Notes under the pieces: generated by a model | Seen by the model: the letters and a program-made list of their open reading frames with translations, nothing else | What the model was told of the DNA's origin: nothing | Databases searched by the model: none | Shown: piece by piece, positions 8,243 to 17,107 of the stretch | Position numbering within the stretch: position 1 is the first letter of the stretch | How the letters are laid out: each line of letters opens with the position of its first letter | Position numbers and translations under genes: made by a program | Origin: Gemmatimonas sp. | GTDB taxonomy: Bacteria > Gemmatimonadota > Gemmatimonadetes > Gemmatimonadales > Gemmatimonadaceae | Length of the DNA stretch: 64,000 nt | Reading direction: 5' to 3' | Assembly (NCBI RefSeq): GCF_027531815.1 | Contig: NZ_JAPZSK010000011.1 | Location: forward strand, 112,235 to 176,234

Positions 8243-11089
8243 TCAGGTGCGCACCATCCAGGTGCCCGACAGGCGTTCGAACAGGCTGCGCGAGGGGGTG
8301 CGCCACGCACTCCATAGCCAGAGCAGGATGGTGCCGACGACGAGCCCCATGACGTACAGGCTGGCCCGCGCCTGCATGCGCATCAACGACACGGCCCACA
8401 ACCCGGCCATGGCGGGTGCCGCAATGAGGAGATGCCGCAGGCACAGGCGCCAACGCGTGGCGGGGGCGCCGCTGTCGTCGACGAGGTCGAGGCGCAGCAG
8501 GCGCAGCATCAGGCCACGTCGCCCGACCACGGCAATCGTCAGGGTGATCAGACTGGTCATCAGCGCCATCGCGAACATGAAGCCGAGGGCATTTCGCACC
8601 CCGAGGGTGATCATTCCGGGTGGCGTCGCGCGGAGCTCCGTGAGCAGGCGCCGGTCCGCCGCCACGCTGTCGCGAGGGACTGGGCGTGGGTGAGCCGCGA
8701 GGAGGGAGTCGAACACCCGCTGCTCCCGCACGGTGAGGCGTTTTCGAACTCCGGCCTGCAGCGCCGCGCGTGTTGAGTCGCCTCCGGCGGGGACCGCGAC
8801 GCGCGCGGCCAGATAGGTGGCAAAGGCGTCGCGATCGTCGCGCGCCCCCGCGGCGGACGCCGAGGGCGTCGGATCCGCCGCGATCCACGTGGTGAAGTCC
8901 ACCAGCGCGTCCCGGTCCCGCTCCTGCGTGGTTCTCGTGCCGATGAACCACGCGGTCACACATGCCAGAGACACGGCGCAGACCAGCGCGGTTCCCAACC
9001 GTCTCGCGCGAGAGACGGTGCCGGACACAACACCCGTCGCGGCGATGGCGTCGCGTACGGTGTCGGGCGTCGGGGCTCCCGTCGTGAGGGCGTCCAGGAG
9101 CGCGCGGGCCTTGGGCGGCAACTCCCGTAGCGTGTCCTCGCGCGGGGCGGCGAGAATGGCCTGAGCAAAGTGCCGGAAGGGATGGGGGCCGTCCGGATCG
9201 CCCCCACCATGAGTGGGGGACCCTCCGGCAAGTCGGAACGGCACCCAGAGCAACTGGTCGTCCGGGGCAATCAGCAGACGGGCGCTCGTACCGTCGGGCA
9301 TCGGCGCTCCGGTACGCGCCGCCACCTCGGACGTCAGATCCAGGAGCCAGCGGCGGATGACCGGCCACGGGCACGGGCGCTGGAGACGCTCGCGCAGGGA
9401 CTCACCGTCCACGGCCGCGTAGACGTCCCAGGATTCCGTGTCCGTGACGACGGTTTCCAGAAAGCGGGGTGCCGAAATGCGTGGCAGGCGAACGGCGTGC
9501 GCGGCGGAACCGACCAGCGGTGCGCCGCTCACCAGCCAGACGGACCGCCCGAGTCCCGGATCTCGAGCCAGCAGGACGGAATCCGGCGAGTCCAGCTGGG
9601 CGCTGACCTGATACTCCCCCACCATCACCATCGGTACCGGCCGGCTCGGCAGTCCTGACCTGGTGTGGTCATCACGCGTCCGTTCCGCCGTCCTGGGCCG
9701 GGTCGTAACCACCCGGGTGCCGGTCCAGCGATCATGTTCGGCGCGCCAGCCGTTGGCCGTGCGCGCCCGCAGGAACAGGAGGGCCGGCAGCACCCAGAAC
9801 CACAGGCTATTATGCGTCTCAAGTTGTTCCGCTGACAGCACGCCACCCGCCAGCAGGAGCAGCATGAGCCAGGAATCCGCACTGACCACCGCGGCCCGCG
9901 CCAGCCCGGCTCGCCATCCCGCGCGTCCGCCCCCGTTGGCGATGACGCGAAGCTTCAGCAGTCGCTTGCCCGGCGTGAACCCGACGACGCCCTCCATGAT
10001 GCCCAGGCCGAGTGCCGCGAGCAGCGGGAGACCGTTCGCTGTCACGGCCTGCCGCACCGCTCCGCCCGCGCCAGGCGCGAGGGTGAGCGGCGTGGCGAGG
10101 ACGAGGTCAACCAGCACGACGTCGAGGAACGCGGCCGCAAAGCGGCGCACCGGCTCGGCCGACGTCCAACTCTGGGGCAACGCGGCCTCCAGCGCCGCCC
10201 GAAGCTGGGCGTACGATGCCCACCGCGCGTCGGGTTTTCGCGCCAGACAGGTCATCAGCGTCGCCTCCACCGCAGGGGGCACGCTGACGCCGTGGTGGGC
10301 GAGCGGCGTCGGATCCTCGCTGACGACCTGGGCGATGAGTCGCGCGGCGCTCGTGGCCGAATAGGGAAACGCACCGGTCAGCAGGTAGTAGAGCGTCGCC
10401 CCCACCGCATAGATGTCCGAGCGGACATCGAGCGCCTCGCCCAGCAGTTGCTCAGGCGACGAGCAGACCGGTGTGCCGATGAACAGCCCCGTTTGGGTGA
10501 GGCGCATCTCCCCAGCCGACTCCACCGGACGGGACAATCCGAAGTCGCCGACCTTCAGCTCGCCCCCGGCCCCCACGAAAATGTTCGACGGCTTGATGTC
10601 GCGATGGAGAATGCCCTGTCGCTCGGCCGCCTCGAGTCCGGCGATCACCTGCAGCATGTCCTGCACCGCCTCGACCCACGGCAAGGGTCCGCGTTGCGCG
10701 ACCTTGTGCTCGAGGGTGCCGCCACCCACGAGCTCCATCGCGATCACCAGACGCCCGTCGATGTCCTCGGTGCGGTAGACGTACACGACGTGCGGATGGT
10801 CGATGGCGGCAGCCAGCTGGCCCTCCCGCAGGAAGCGCTGGCGATCGGCCTCCGCATCCAGTCCCTGTGCCAGCAGCTTCAGTGCGACGACACGCCCGGT
10901 CTCATGCTCGCGTGCCGCCCACACCACGCCCATGCCACCACGCCCCAACTCGTGGTCGAGCATGTAGCGGCCGATCACCGCACCCGCGCCGCAGGCGGTC
11001 CCGGTCCTGGCCGCGCTGTCGTGGTCCGGGCCGCGCGAGCCTGAGGGGTCAGTCGTCGAGGGCGTGGGCGACGGCTCGAGTGGTGGCAT
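8243..11089 (-). CDS. Membrane Ser/Thr protein kinase: kinase-RDD-pseudokinase-RDD
   Basis: The 948-residue protein begins with a PknB-type kinase domain, about residues 40-300: Gly loop ELGRGGMG (47-54), ATP lysine K71, catalytic HRDIKPSN (162-169), DFG at 182-184 and APE replaced by SPE at about 211-213. An RDD membrane module follows (about 315-460; RRFAAAFLDVVLVDL and GFTPGKRLLKLRV). After that, about 490-700, is a second kinase-like stretch with none of the catalytic motifs (GEYQVSAQLDSPDSVLLARD), then a membrane helix and a second RDD-like module (about 830-945). It probably senses an envelope signal and phosphorylates cytoplasmic targets. It converges with the PEP-CTERM gene. Confidence 0.85.
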   Translation of the reverse strand: MPPLEPSPTPSTTDPSGSRGPDHDSAARTGTACGAGAVIGRYMLDHELGRGGMGVVWAAREHETGRVVALKLLAQGLDAEADRQRFLREGQLAAAIDHPHVVYVYRTEDIDGRLVIAMELVGGGTLEHKVAQRGPLPWVEAVQDMLQVIAGLEAAERQGILHRDIKPSNIFVGAGGELKVGDFGLSRPVESAGEMRLTQTGLFIGTPVCSSPEQLLGEALDVRSDIYAVGATLYYLLTGAFPYSATSAARLIAQVVSEDPTPLAHHGVSVPPAVEATLMTCLARKPDARWASYAQLRAALEAALPQSWTSAEPVRRFAAAFLDVVLVDLVLATPLTLAPGAGGAVRQAVTANGLPLLAALGLGIMEGVVGFTPGKRLLKLRVIANGGGRAGWRAGLARAAVVSADSWLMLLLLAGGVLSAEQLETHNSLWFWVLPALLFLRARTANGWRAEHDRWTGTRVVTTRPRTAERTRDDHTRSGLPSRPVPMVMVGEYQVSAQLDSPDSVLLARDPGLGRSVWLVSGAPLVGSAAHAVRLPRISAPRFLETVVTDTESWDVYAAVDGESLRERLQRPCPWPVIRRWLLDLTSEVAARTGAPMPDGTSARLLIAPDDQLLWVPFRLAGGSPTHGGGDPDGPHPFRHFAQAILAAPREDTLRELPPKARALLDALTTGAPTPDTVRDAIAATGVVSGTVSRARRLGTALVCAVSLACVTAWFIGTRTTQERDRDALVDFTTWIAADPTPSASAAGARDDRDAFATYLAARVAVPAGGDSTRAALQAGVRKRLTVREQRVFDSLLAAHPRPVPRDSVAADRRLLTELRATPPGMITLGVRNALGFMFAMALMTSLITLTIAVVGRRGLMLRLLRLDLVDDSGAPATRWRLCLRHLLIAAPAMAGLWAVSLMRMQARASLYVMGLVVGTILLWLWSAWRTPSRSLFERLSGTWMVRT

Positions 11090-11581
11090 CCGGTGGTCGG
11101 GAGTAGGGACAGGGCACGGGCACGCCTGCGGTCAGGCGCTCAGGTCATGCCGCGACCTCCCCCGGTTTCACCGACGTCGAGCAGACAGGCAGACACAGCA
11201 GCAGATGGTTCCTGTCGAGTATATGGCGTGGTCTTCCGCGGCGCGAGCACCGGCGCGGGGCGGGCCGCTCCCGCCGGTCCGCGACATGAATGGCACCGAC
11301 ACGCGCTGTCCATTCCCCTGCGGAAGGTGCTGGTGTCCGCGGTAGTGAAGCGTGTGCGCCACGCGCCCGTGAATGAGAGCGCATTCAGCAGAAACATCAC
11401 CAGAGAACTCCGCTTTGGGCGCCCGTGCTTGTTCGGGGTATTCCCCCCGTTGCATGCCTACCTCGCGTGAATCAACTACGCCCCACCGGCGCGGGGCCTG
11501 CATCAATTTTTGGCAAGAAAAGGCAGCAGATTGGCGAGCTCGGGTTTACCTCGCGCGCAGTGCGCCGGGTATCGCTTCAGT
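11090..11581. other. Divergent intergenic region, no gene seen
   Basis: This 490-bp stretch separates the kinase start from the hydrolase start and must hold both promoters. An A/T-rich patch (about 11503-11525) is the only compositional break in otherwise GC-rich DNA and is a plausible promoter position for the hydrolase gene. No convincing -35/-10 or sigma-54 site was found. Confidence 0.3.
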
Positions 11582-13021
11582 ATGACTACTTCATCTCGTT
11601 CCCGCGCCAGACAGCTTGTGTCCAGCTTGGCCCTTGGGGCCGGCATAATCGCCTGCGACAACGATGGGGCCGTTGGCCCGACGCCCGACGGATCAGGACG
11701 GTTCGCCGCAACGGCGTGCCCACAGCCCCTTCCGCCGGGGCTCAGCGAAGGAACGACCGTGCGCTGCGGGACGCTTACGGTTCCCGAGAACCACGCGGTG
11801 CCCAACGGCAAGTCGATCCAGCTGTCCGTCCTCATCCTCAAGGGGGCGGCCACCGTGACCAAGGATCCCATTGTCCACTTGCAGGGAGGACCCGGCGGCA
11901 CCTACAGCAGCTACGCCCAGGTCCTCGGCGGGGAGTTCGGCCTCGGGACCTCCAGGGCAACCGGCCGCGAGATCGTGTTCTTCGATCAACGCGGCACCGG
12001 CGCTTCGAAGCCGGCGCTCATGTGCAGAGCCAACGAGGAAGCCCCGGCATGCCTCAGTCGGCTGAAGGCAGCGAGCATCGATCTCGCGGCCTACAACTCC
12101 GAGGAGAGTGCGCGGGACGTGGAGATGCTGCGCACGGCGCTGGGCTACGAAAAACTCAACCTGTACGGCCAGTCATACGGTACAGTTTTGGCGCAGACGG
12201 TGATGCGGTTGTTCCCCGGCTCCGTGCGATCCACGATGATCGAGGGCGTTTCATCGGTTCCGTTCGACGCCCAACTCTCCAGCTCACCCAAGTCCCTCGA
12301 GTCGGCGCTCGGGCGCGTCTTCGAGGAATGTGCCGCCGACGCTGCCTGCAAGGCGGCGTACCCGTCGCCCTCCCGGGATCTCGATGACATCTTGCGCGCG
12401 CTGGAGGAGGCGGGCGCTGACCCGTCGGGGTTCGTGGGCATTCTCGGCACGCTGACCCAGTTCTCGCAGGGCAAGTCCTACATTCCATACATGCTGCGCG
12501 CCGCCGCGACGAATGACGAAGCGAAGTTCAATGCGCTCGCGCCGGTAGTTGAACAGGCCCAGGCTTGTTTAGCTGCGGTTCAGGAGACCCTCGCGCTGGG
12601 CGCCCTCATCGCGGTGAACTGCTATGATTACGGGCCGCTCGCCACGACCGCGCGGTGGAATGCCGTCAACGGCAGCGCGCGCCCGGCATTTCGCGCCGCC
12701 AACCCCCAACAGCCGCTGCCCTGTGAGCTGCTGCCGACGTCGAGGGTCTCCGATGCCCACCGGAGTCCGTTCGCCAGCAGCATTCCGACACTGCTAATAA
12801 GCGGCTCGGCCGATAGCAACACGCCCAAGGAGACCGCCGACGCGCTGGCGCCTTCGCTGAGCAAAGCCTACAAAGTGGTGGTTCCTGGCTGGGGGCACGT
12901 CATTCTGGCGTTCCAAGAGCCGTGCAGCACGAACATCTTTCGCGAGTTCGTCCGAGACCCGTCGCGGGCGCCGAACACATCGTGTCTCGCGAAAACCACG
13001 TTCCCAACGACTATTCGCTGA
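11582..13021 (+). CDS. Alpha/beta-hydrolase lipoprotein (S33 / TAP-like peptidase family)
   Basis: The 479-residue protein starts at ATG 11582, giving a lipoprotein signal (SLALGAGIIAC, Cys25). The fold motifs are all present: oxyanion region HLQGGPGG, FFDQRGTG, nucleophile elbow GQSYG with Ser198, and in the C-terminal TAP-like part Asp411 (SGSADSNTP) and His439 (GWGHV). Spacing and length match secreted tripeptidyl-aminopeptidase/proline-iminopeptidase relatives. It is likely a lipid-anchored periplasmic peptidase or esterase. It stands alone with its own upstream region and is followed by a hairpin. Confidence 0.85.
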   Translation: MTTSSRSRARQLVSSLALGAGIIACDNDGAVGPTPDGSGRFAATACPQPLPPGLSEGTTVRCGTLTVPENHAVPNGKSIQLSVLILKGAATVTKDPIVHLQGGPGGTYSSYAQVLGGEFGLGTSRATGREIVFFDQRGTGASKPALMCRANEEAPACLSRLKAASIDLAAYNSEESARDVEMLRTALGYEKLNLYGQSYGTVLAQTVMRLFPGSVRSTMIEGVSSVPFDAQLSSSPKSLESALGRVFEECAADAACKAAYPSPSRDLDDILRALEEAGADPSGFVGILGTLTQFSQGKSYIPYMLRAAATNDEAKFNALAPVVEQAQACLAAVQETLALGALIAVNCYDYGPLATTARWNAVNGSARPAFRAANPQQPLPCELLPTSRVSDAHRSPFASSIPTLLISGSADSNTPKETADALAPSLSKAYKVVVPGWGHVILAFQEPCSTNIFREFVRDPSRAPNTSCLAKTTFPTTIR

Positions 13022-13045
13022 CCCGTGCGCCAAGTCGCTGTGCCG

Positions 13046-13071
13046 CCAGTGCATCCCCCGGGACGCACTGG
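13046..13071 (+). terminator. Hairpin after the hydrolase gene
   Basis: A perfect 7-bp stem (CCAGTGC/GCACTGG) with a 12-base loop lies 25 bp after the stop codon. There is no T-run, so intrinsic termination is uncertain. Confidence 0.3.
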
Positions 13072-13314
13072 CCCCCCGGGAAGTCGCGACGGCAACTCAA
13101 GTTCGCTGACCCAGTGGTCGACCCTTCAAAGGCGGTGTGTCCGATGTGTCTCATTCGGACGTGTCGACTTGGTGCCACGTAGGTCCCGACGCAATGTTTT
13201 CACGTCGGGCTGTACAGGAGACGTTTGGGGCATGCTGGACGCTGCCACAGACGGCAGTTGCGTCGCCGCAACGCTGCAGGAAATTGCGCCGAGCCCAGCA
13301 GGATGCCCCGGGCG

Positions 13315-14313
13315 ATGAGTCCCGCCAGCAGTGCGGTGGTGTCGATCGCCAAGTTCGCGTCGGTGCTGCGTGCCGCGGAAGCAGTCGATCTGGACATGAC
13401 GGTCGAACGTACCACTCTTGGCATCGCCGCCGACATTGGCTCTGACGTCGTCGGCTTCTTGCCGGTCGAGGCGTACCTCGCCATGTGGGAGCGGCTGATG
13501 CGGCGGCACCGGAACCCTGCCTTGCCGATGCTGGTTGCGCGGGTGCCGGTGGAGACACATGGCCTCATCGGCTTCTTGGCGGTCACCAGCGAGACGCTGG
13601 GCGAATCGCTGGAACGCGCCATTCGCTTCCAGCGGCTGTGGGGAAGCCTGGACCAATGGTCGCTTCCGGAGTATCTGGGCGACCGGGTCATGCTTGGCTG
13701 GAGATCGAGCGGTCCGGCCTCGCGGCTCGGCGTTCGCGCCGCCGCCGAGTACGCTGCCGCCAGCATGTGGGTCGGGCTGCAGGCCGTTGTCGGTACGACA
13801 CTGCTGGCCCGGCAGATCGCATTTTCGCACGCGATGCCTGCGGACGTGACGGCGCACGCGGCGGTATTCGGGGTCGCGCCGATATTCGGCGCCACGCGAA
13901 CATCGATCGAGTTCGACCGGGCCGTTCTCGGAGCGTCGCTTCCCAAGGCCATCCCGCAGCTTTCGTCCTATCTCGAACGTCAATGTGTCTCGCTGCTCAC
14001 CCACTCACCTTCCCCATCGCCGACGGTCATCCGGGCGAAGACCGTGCTTCGGCAGGCGATGCTGCACGGCGTCAAGCCGTCCGCTATGCTCCTCGCGAGG
14101 CAGCTCAACATGAGTCACCGCACCTTGCTGCGTCGGCTGGCGGACGAGGGGCAGACCTATCGCGGTACGCTCGATGAAGCCCGGCAGGATCTCCTCCGCG
14201 CCGATCGCGGCGAGATCCACGCGACGACGACGCAGCAGGCGGCGCTGCTCGGCTTCTCCAGCGTGAGCGCGTTCCATCGGGCTCGCCGCCGGTGGGTGGG
14301 CGGCGACAGTTAG
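13315..14313 (+). CDS. AraC-family transcriptional regulator
   Basis: The protein has 332 residues from ATG 13315; an in-frame ATG at 13303 is an equal alternative. The N-terminal 200 residues match the arabinose-binding-type sensor of OruR/ArgR-like AraC proteins (LGESLERAIRFQRLWG...). The C-terminal AraC DNA-binding domain holds the first helix-turn-helix (LARQLNMSHRTLLRRLADEG) and the second (AALLGFSSVSAFHRARRRW). The chain stops right after RRWVGGDS, a few residues short of the usual 'G.SPSxYR' end, so the last helix is slightly clipped. No obvious target operon is adjacent. Confidence 0.85.
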   Translation: MSPASSAVVSIAKFASVLRAAEAVDLDMTVERTTLGIAADIGSDVVGFLPVEAYLAMWERLMRRHRNPALPMLVARVPVETHGLIGFLAVTSETLGESLERAIRFQRLWGSLDQWSLPEYLGDRVMLGWRSSGPASRLGVRAAAEYAAASMWVGLQAVVGTTLLARQIAFSHAMPADVTAHAAVFGVAPIFGATRTSIEFDRAVLGASLPKAIPQLSSYLERQCVSLLTHSPSPSPTVIRAKTVLRQAMLHGVKPSAMLLARQLNMSHRTLLRRLADEGQTYRGTLDEARQDLLRADRGEIHATTTQQAALLGFSSVSAFHRARRRWVGGDS

Positions 14314-14481
14314 CCCTCAGGGCCGGCGCGAGCCCGCACGACCGTTGGCCCCGACCGTCGTGTCCCGCCGGGATGCGCAGGTCCACGGGAAGTTCCCAGA
14401 GTCAATGGTTTGCCCCGACGTGATCTCTCGGGCTGATGCAGAAGCAGCATGCCATCTCTCAACCCTTCCCAATTTCATCGC

Positions 14482-15363
14482 ATGAGCAACCCGGCGCGCA
14501 ACACCCTGATCACAAGCGTGCTTCTCGTTGCTGGTGCCCGGCTCGAGGCGCAGCCCGCACGCGAGCCCAAGGCCGGGCAAGTACAGATCACGGTCGCGCA
14601 CAGTTTGCTACCTATACAGCGTGAGGCGGCTCAGGTCGTGTTTCGCTACGTCGATGGCATGGCCAATGGGGCCTACCCAGTCGACACCATCTCCTCGAAC
14701 TATCGGTTGAGCCAGCGGGCATTCGCTCAGGCCATCACCCTCGGAGTGCAGTACGCGGTGACCGATCACGTCAGGACATCGTTCAGCGTCCGGCCTTATC
14801 TCAACTCATTCCTGTCCAATAGGGCCAAGAACGGACAGGTGTATGGGGTGCAGTTCGATGTGGGAGCCGACTACATGCTTCGGTTCTCAGATGGTGTCGG
14901 TCTGGCCGTTGGCAGCGCCGTTTCCAGGGTGATTGGGGGCTATGGCATCACATCGGGGGGACCAAGAAACAAGGACTACCTGATGGTGGATCAGACCAAG
15001 CTTTACGATCAGGATATCGGGTTTCACGTCGTAGACCAGGCGTGGGCGGTAGCGCCACGTATCGGCCTGCATGTGCGCGCAAAGCACAACAGCGTCCTGT
15101 TTGCCAACACTGGCGTTCAGCTGGCATTTGCCCGAACTAGCCGCATCAACATCGCCGGTACCGTGAAAGAGGGCGATGAAAAGTGGACCAGCAGGACGTT
15201 CTCGGACCCCGACCTGTTGTTACGCGTCGATGACCAGAGAGTTGAGGACGGCATGAGCAACCAGCTGCCATACCGCTTTTCGGGAATGCAGCTTGATCTT
15301 GGGGCGGCCTTCACATTCAGGAGCAAGAAGGACCGTTCGGGAAATGCCGCTCAGGCGAAGTAG
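14482..15363 (+). CDS. Predicted outer-membrane beta-barrel protein
   Basis: The 293-residue protein begins at ATG 14482 with a signal peptide (ITSVLLVAGARLEAQ). The mature part alternates polar and hydrophobic residues in strand-length runs with many aromatic ends (AITLGVQYAVTDHVRTSFSV, VQFDVGADYMLRF, APRIGLHVRAK, MQLDLGAAFTFRS), as in transporter-like or autotransporter-like outer-membrane barrels. The final strand ends in a charged tail rather than the usual terminal Phe. A start at 14449 is possible but adds residues before the signal. I do not recognise a named family. Confidence 0.65.
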   Translation: MSNPARNTLITSVLLVAGARLEAQPAREPKAGQVQITVAHSLLPIQREAAQVVFRYVDGMANGAYPVDTISSNYRLSQRAFAQAITLGVQYAVTDHVRTSFSVRPYLNSFLSNRAKNGQVYGVQFDVGADYMLRFSDGVGLAVGSAVSRVIGGYGITSGGPRNKDYLMVDQTKLYDQDIGFHVVDQAWAVAPRIGLHVRAKHNSVLFANTGVQLAFARTSRINIAGTVKEGDEKWTSRTFSDPDLLLRVDDQRVEDGMSNQLPYRFSGMQLDLGAAFTFRSKKDRSGNAAQAK

Positions 15364-15454
15364 GTCTCGTTTCGGCGGCATCTACAGCCAGCCACCCGCC
15401 TGACCGATCCCCGCACCATGAGGTATGTGGCGTACGGATGATCTAGCACCAGCT

Positions 15455-15800
15455 TCAGTGCGAGGGCGTCACCGTGCCCCGCGAGCGGCGGACCGTGCTT
15501 GGTGTCGGTGACACGCATGCCCGGCGTATGCCCCGCCATGCGCGGGAGATGCAGCAAGAGCGTGAAGCAACTGGTCCGCTCCACGAGCGTGCCGATGGCC
15601 GAGCCCTCAAGGCGTGGCAGGCGAAGTGCCCGCCCGGTACGCAAGCACGCCGTGAGTTCCCCACGCAGCGCCCCCCGACCTTGGATGTACAGGGCTTGGT
15701 AAATCGCTTCCGCGCTTCCGCGCTACTGCGCATCGTGGGATCGTCGGGAACATCGAGCATCAGCCGGTACGCGATCGGCGCGCGGCTCCAGGCACGGCCC
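15455..15800 (-). mobile_element. IS30-family transposase relic
   Basis: Minus-strand frames read WSRAPIAYRLMLDVPDDPTM, then EAIYQALYIQGRGALRGELT, then SAIGTLVERTSCFTLLLHLP and PPLAGHG, all characteristic of IS30-family transposases. A tandem repeat of CGCTTCCG (about 15705-15720) causes a frameshift between the first two blocks. The segment between LRLPR and EGSAIG that holds the first catalytic region is deleted, and everything after PLAGHG is lost. It is a dead fragment of about 350 bp. No terminal repeats could be found. Confidence 0.65.
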
Positions 15801-15920
15801 CAGCGGCGGTGCTGTCGTCGCCTCCGCATACATCGTGTTGCGCCGCCGGGGCTCCTCCTCGAATTCCTTCGTCCGGGTCGCCAGCGCGGCGACCAGGCGT
15901 CTGCACCCGGCCTGCCACCT

Positions 15921-16985
15921 TCAGTACATCACCCCGTTCGACGACGTCAGGACGCCGGCCCTTGCCGTGACGGAGTACACGGGGCCCGGGGCCGTCCAGC
16001 TGGCGGCATCGAAGGTGCCGCCGATTGGCACCCGCGCGACCGTCATGGCGTGGTAGGTGAGTGGGGCCGACAGCGTGCCACGGGGCGACGGCGGCGGGGT
16101 CAGCAGATACACGCCACCTCCCGCGCCGAACACGGTTGCCCGGTGATTCGCCGCGAGGCCAACGGCGGACCCTTCGTCAACGGCGAGCCCCCGCGGCGCG
16201 CGGGCACCATCGTCGGCCTGCAGCCGAGCCAGGAAGGTGTAGAGGCGCCCCATGCGATCGCGGGTCACGAAGTGCGGCTCGGCGATCACGTTGGCCAGCA
16301 GCGGGACGTCGAACAGGTCCTTCGCGAATGTGATCGAGCGGTCGTAGGGATTTGCCAGCGCCACGCCCGAGGTGGTGGACGTGAGCTGGGCGGAGTAGAT
16401 GTGCCCCGCGAGGACGTTGAGCCCAGCGCTGGTCCCCCCGATCGGATAGCCCTGGGCAACCCGCGTGTTGACCGCGCGCTGGAGGCGTGTGCCGGTCCAG
16501 CGGTTCACATACGTGGACTGGTCACCGCCGGCGAGGAAGAGTACCTCGGCACGCGCGATGGCCGCCGCCACACTATCGCTGTTGGCGCCCTCGGTGGAGG
16601 TGATCACGTACGTCGCGACCGAATTGGCTCCCAGCCGTTCGAGGAAGCTGTTGTAGCCGTCGCTGCCGCTGGTGCGCAACACGACCACATCGCCGAAGTA
16701 CGGCTGGCCCCCGCGGGTGATTCCGGCAACGCCGCCCTGGGCCAGAAGCCACGCCATGCCCACCGCGTCATCGGTGCCGCCACCGGCCAGATAGACACCA
16801 CCGGCCGGCGAGGCGGTGGCATTGGGCGTGCCCGTCACGTACGCCGTGTAGCCGGTCGGCAGGGCGCCAATTGGTGACGTCGGCGGGGGCACCGGATCGC
16901 CGACACCGCCGCACGCCGCCAGCAGGAGCCCGAACGCCGCGCTCGCCACCATCATCTGCCCGCCGCGCGCGGGCACGCTGCGCAT
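15921..16985 (-). CDS. Cyanophycinase-like (S51) lipoprotein
   Basis: The 354-residue protein begins at ATG 16985, giving a lipoprotein signal (AAFGLLLAAC, Cys25); a longer start at 17060 is possible. Motifs of the cyanophycinase/peptidase E family are clear: GGVYLAGGGTDD (63-73), EVLFLAGGDQSTYV (147-160) and the nucleophile GGTSAGLNV with Ser186, then DLFDVPLLANVIAEPHF and VDEGSA. The family cleaves beta-aspartyl-arginine polymers or related isopeptides. Secreted lipoprotein forms are common in bacteria that do not make cyanophycin, so the substrate is open. It has 122 bp between its start and the stop of the next minus-strand gene. Confidence 0.8.
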   Translation of the reverse strand: MRSVPARGGQMMVASAAFGLLLAACGGVGDPVPPPTSPIGALPTGYTAYVTGTPNATASPAGGVYLAGGGTDDAVGMAWLLAQGGVAGITRGGQPYFGDVVVLRTSGSDGYNSFLERLGANSVATYVITSTEGANSDSVAAAIARAEVLFLAGGDQSTYVNRWTGTRLQRAVNTRVAQGYPIGGTSAGLNVLAGHIYSAQLTSTTSGVALANPYDRSITFAKDLFDVPLLANVIAEPHFVTRDRMGRLYTFLARLQADDGARAPRGLAVDEGSAVGLAANHRATVFGAGGGVYLLTPPPSPRGTLSAPLTYHAMTVARVPIGGTFDAASWTAPGPVYSVTARAGVLTSSNGVMY

Positions 16986-17107
16986 CAGGCGCGAGCAGCG
17001 GCACACGGCGAAGGCGGTCGGTGGCGTGCGGGCACCGCGATCGCGGGCGACGGCTGGCATGGTGGCAATCTTGCGGCCGAGAGCCCGCCCGACAAGAATC
17101 CGGCCGC

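Noticed and set aside
8224..8262. Repeated GGTGCGCAC units near the kinase stop, considered as terminator or operator
   Set aside because: The units are short palindromes in direct order with no stable stem-loop and no T-run, and they lie partly inside the kinase coding end.
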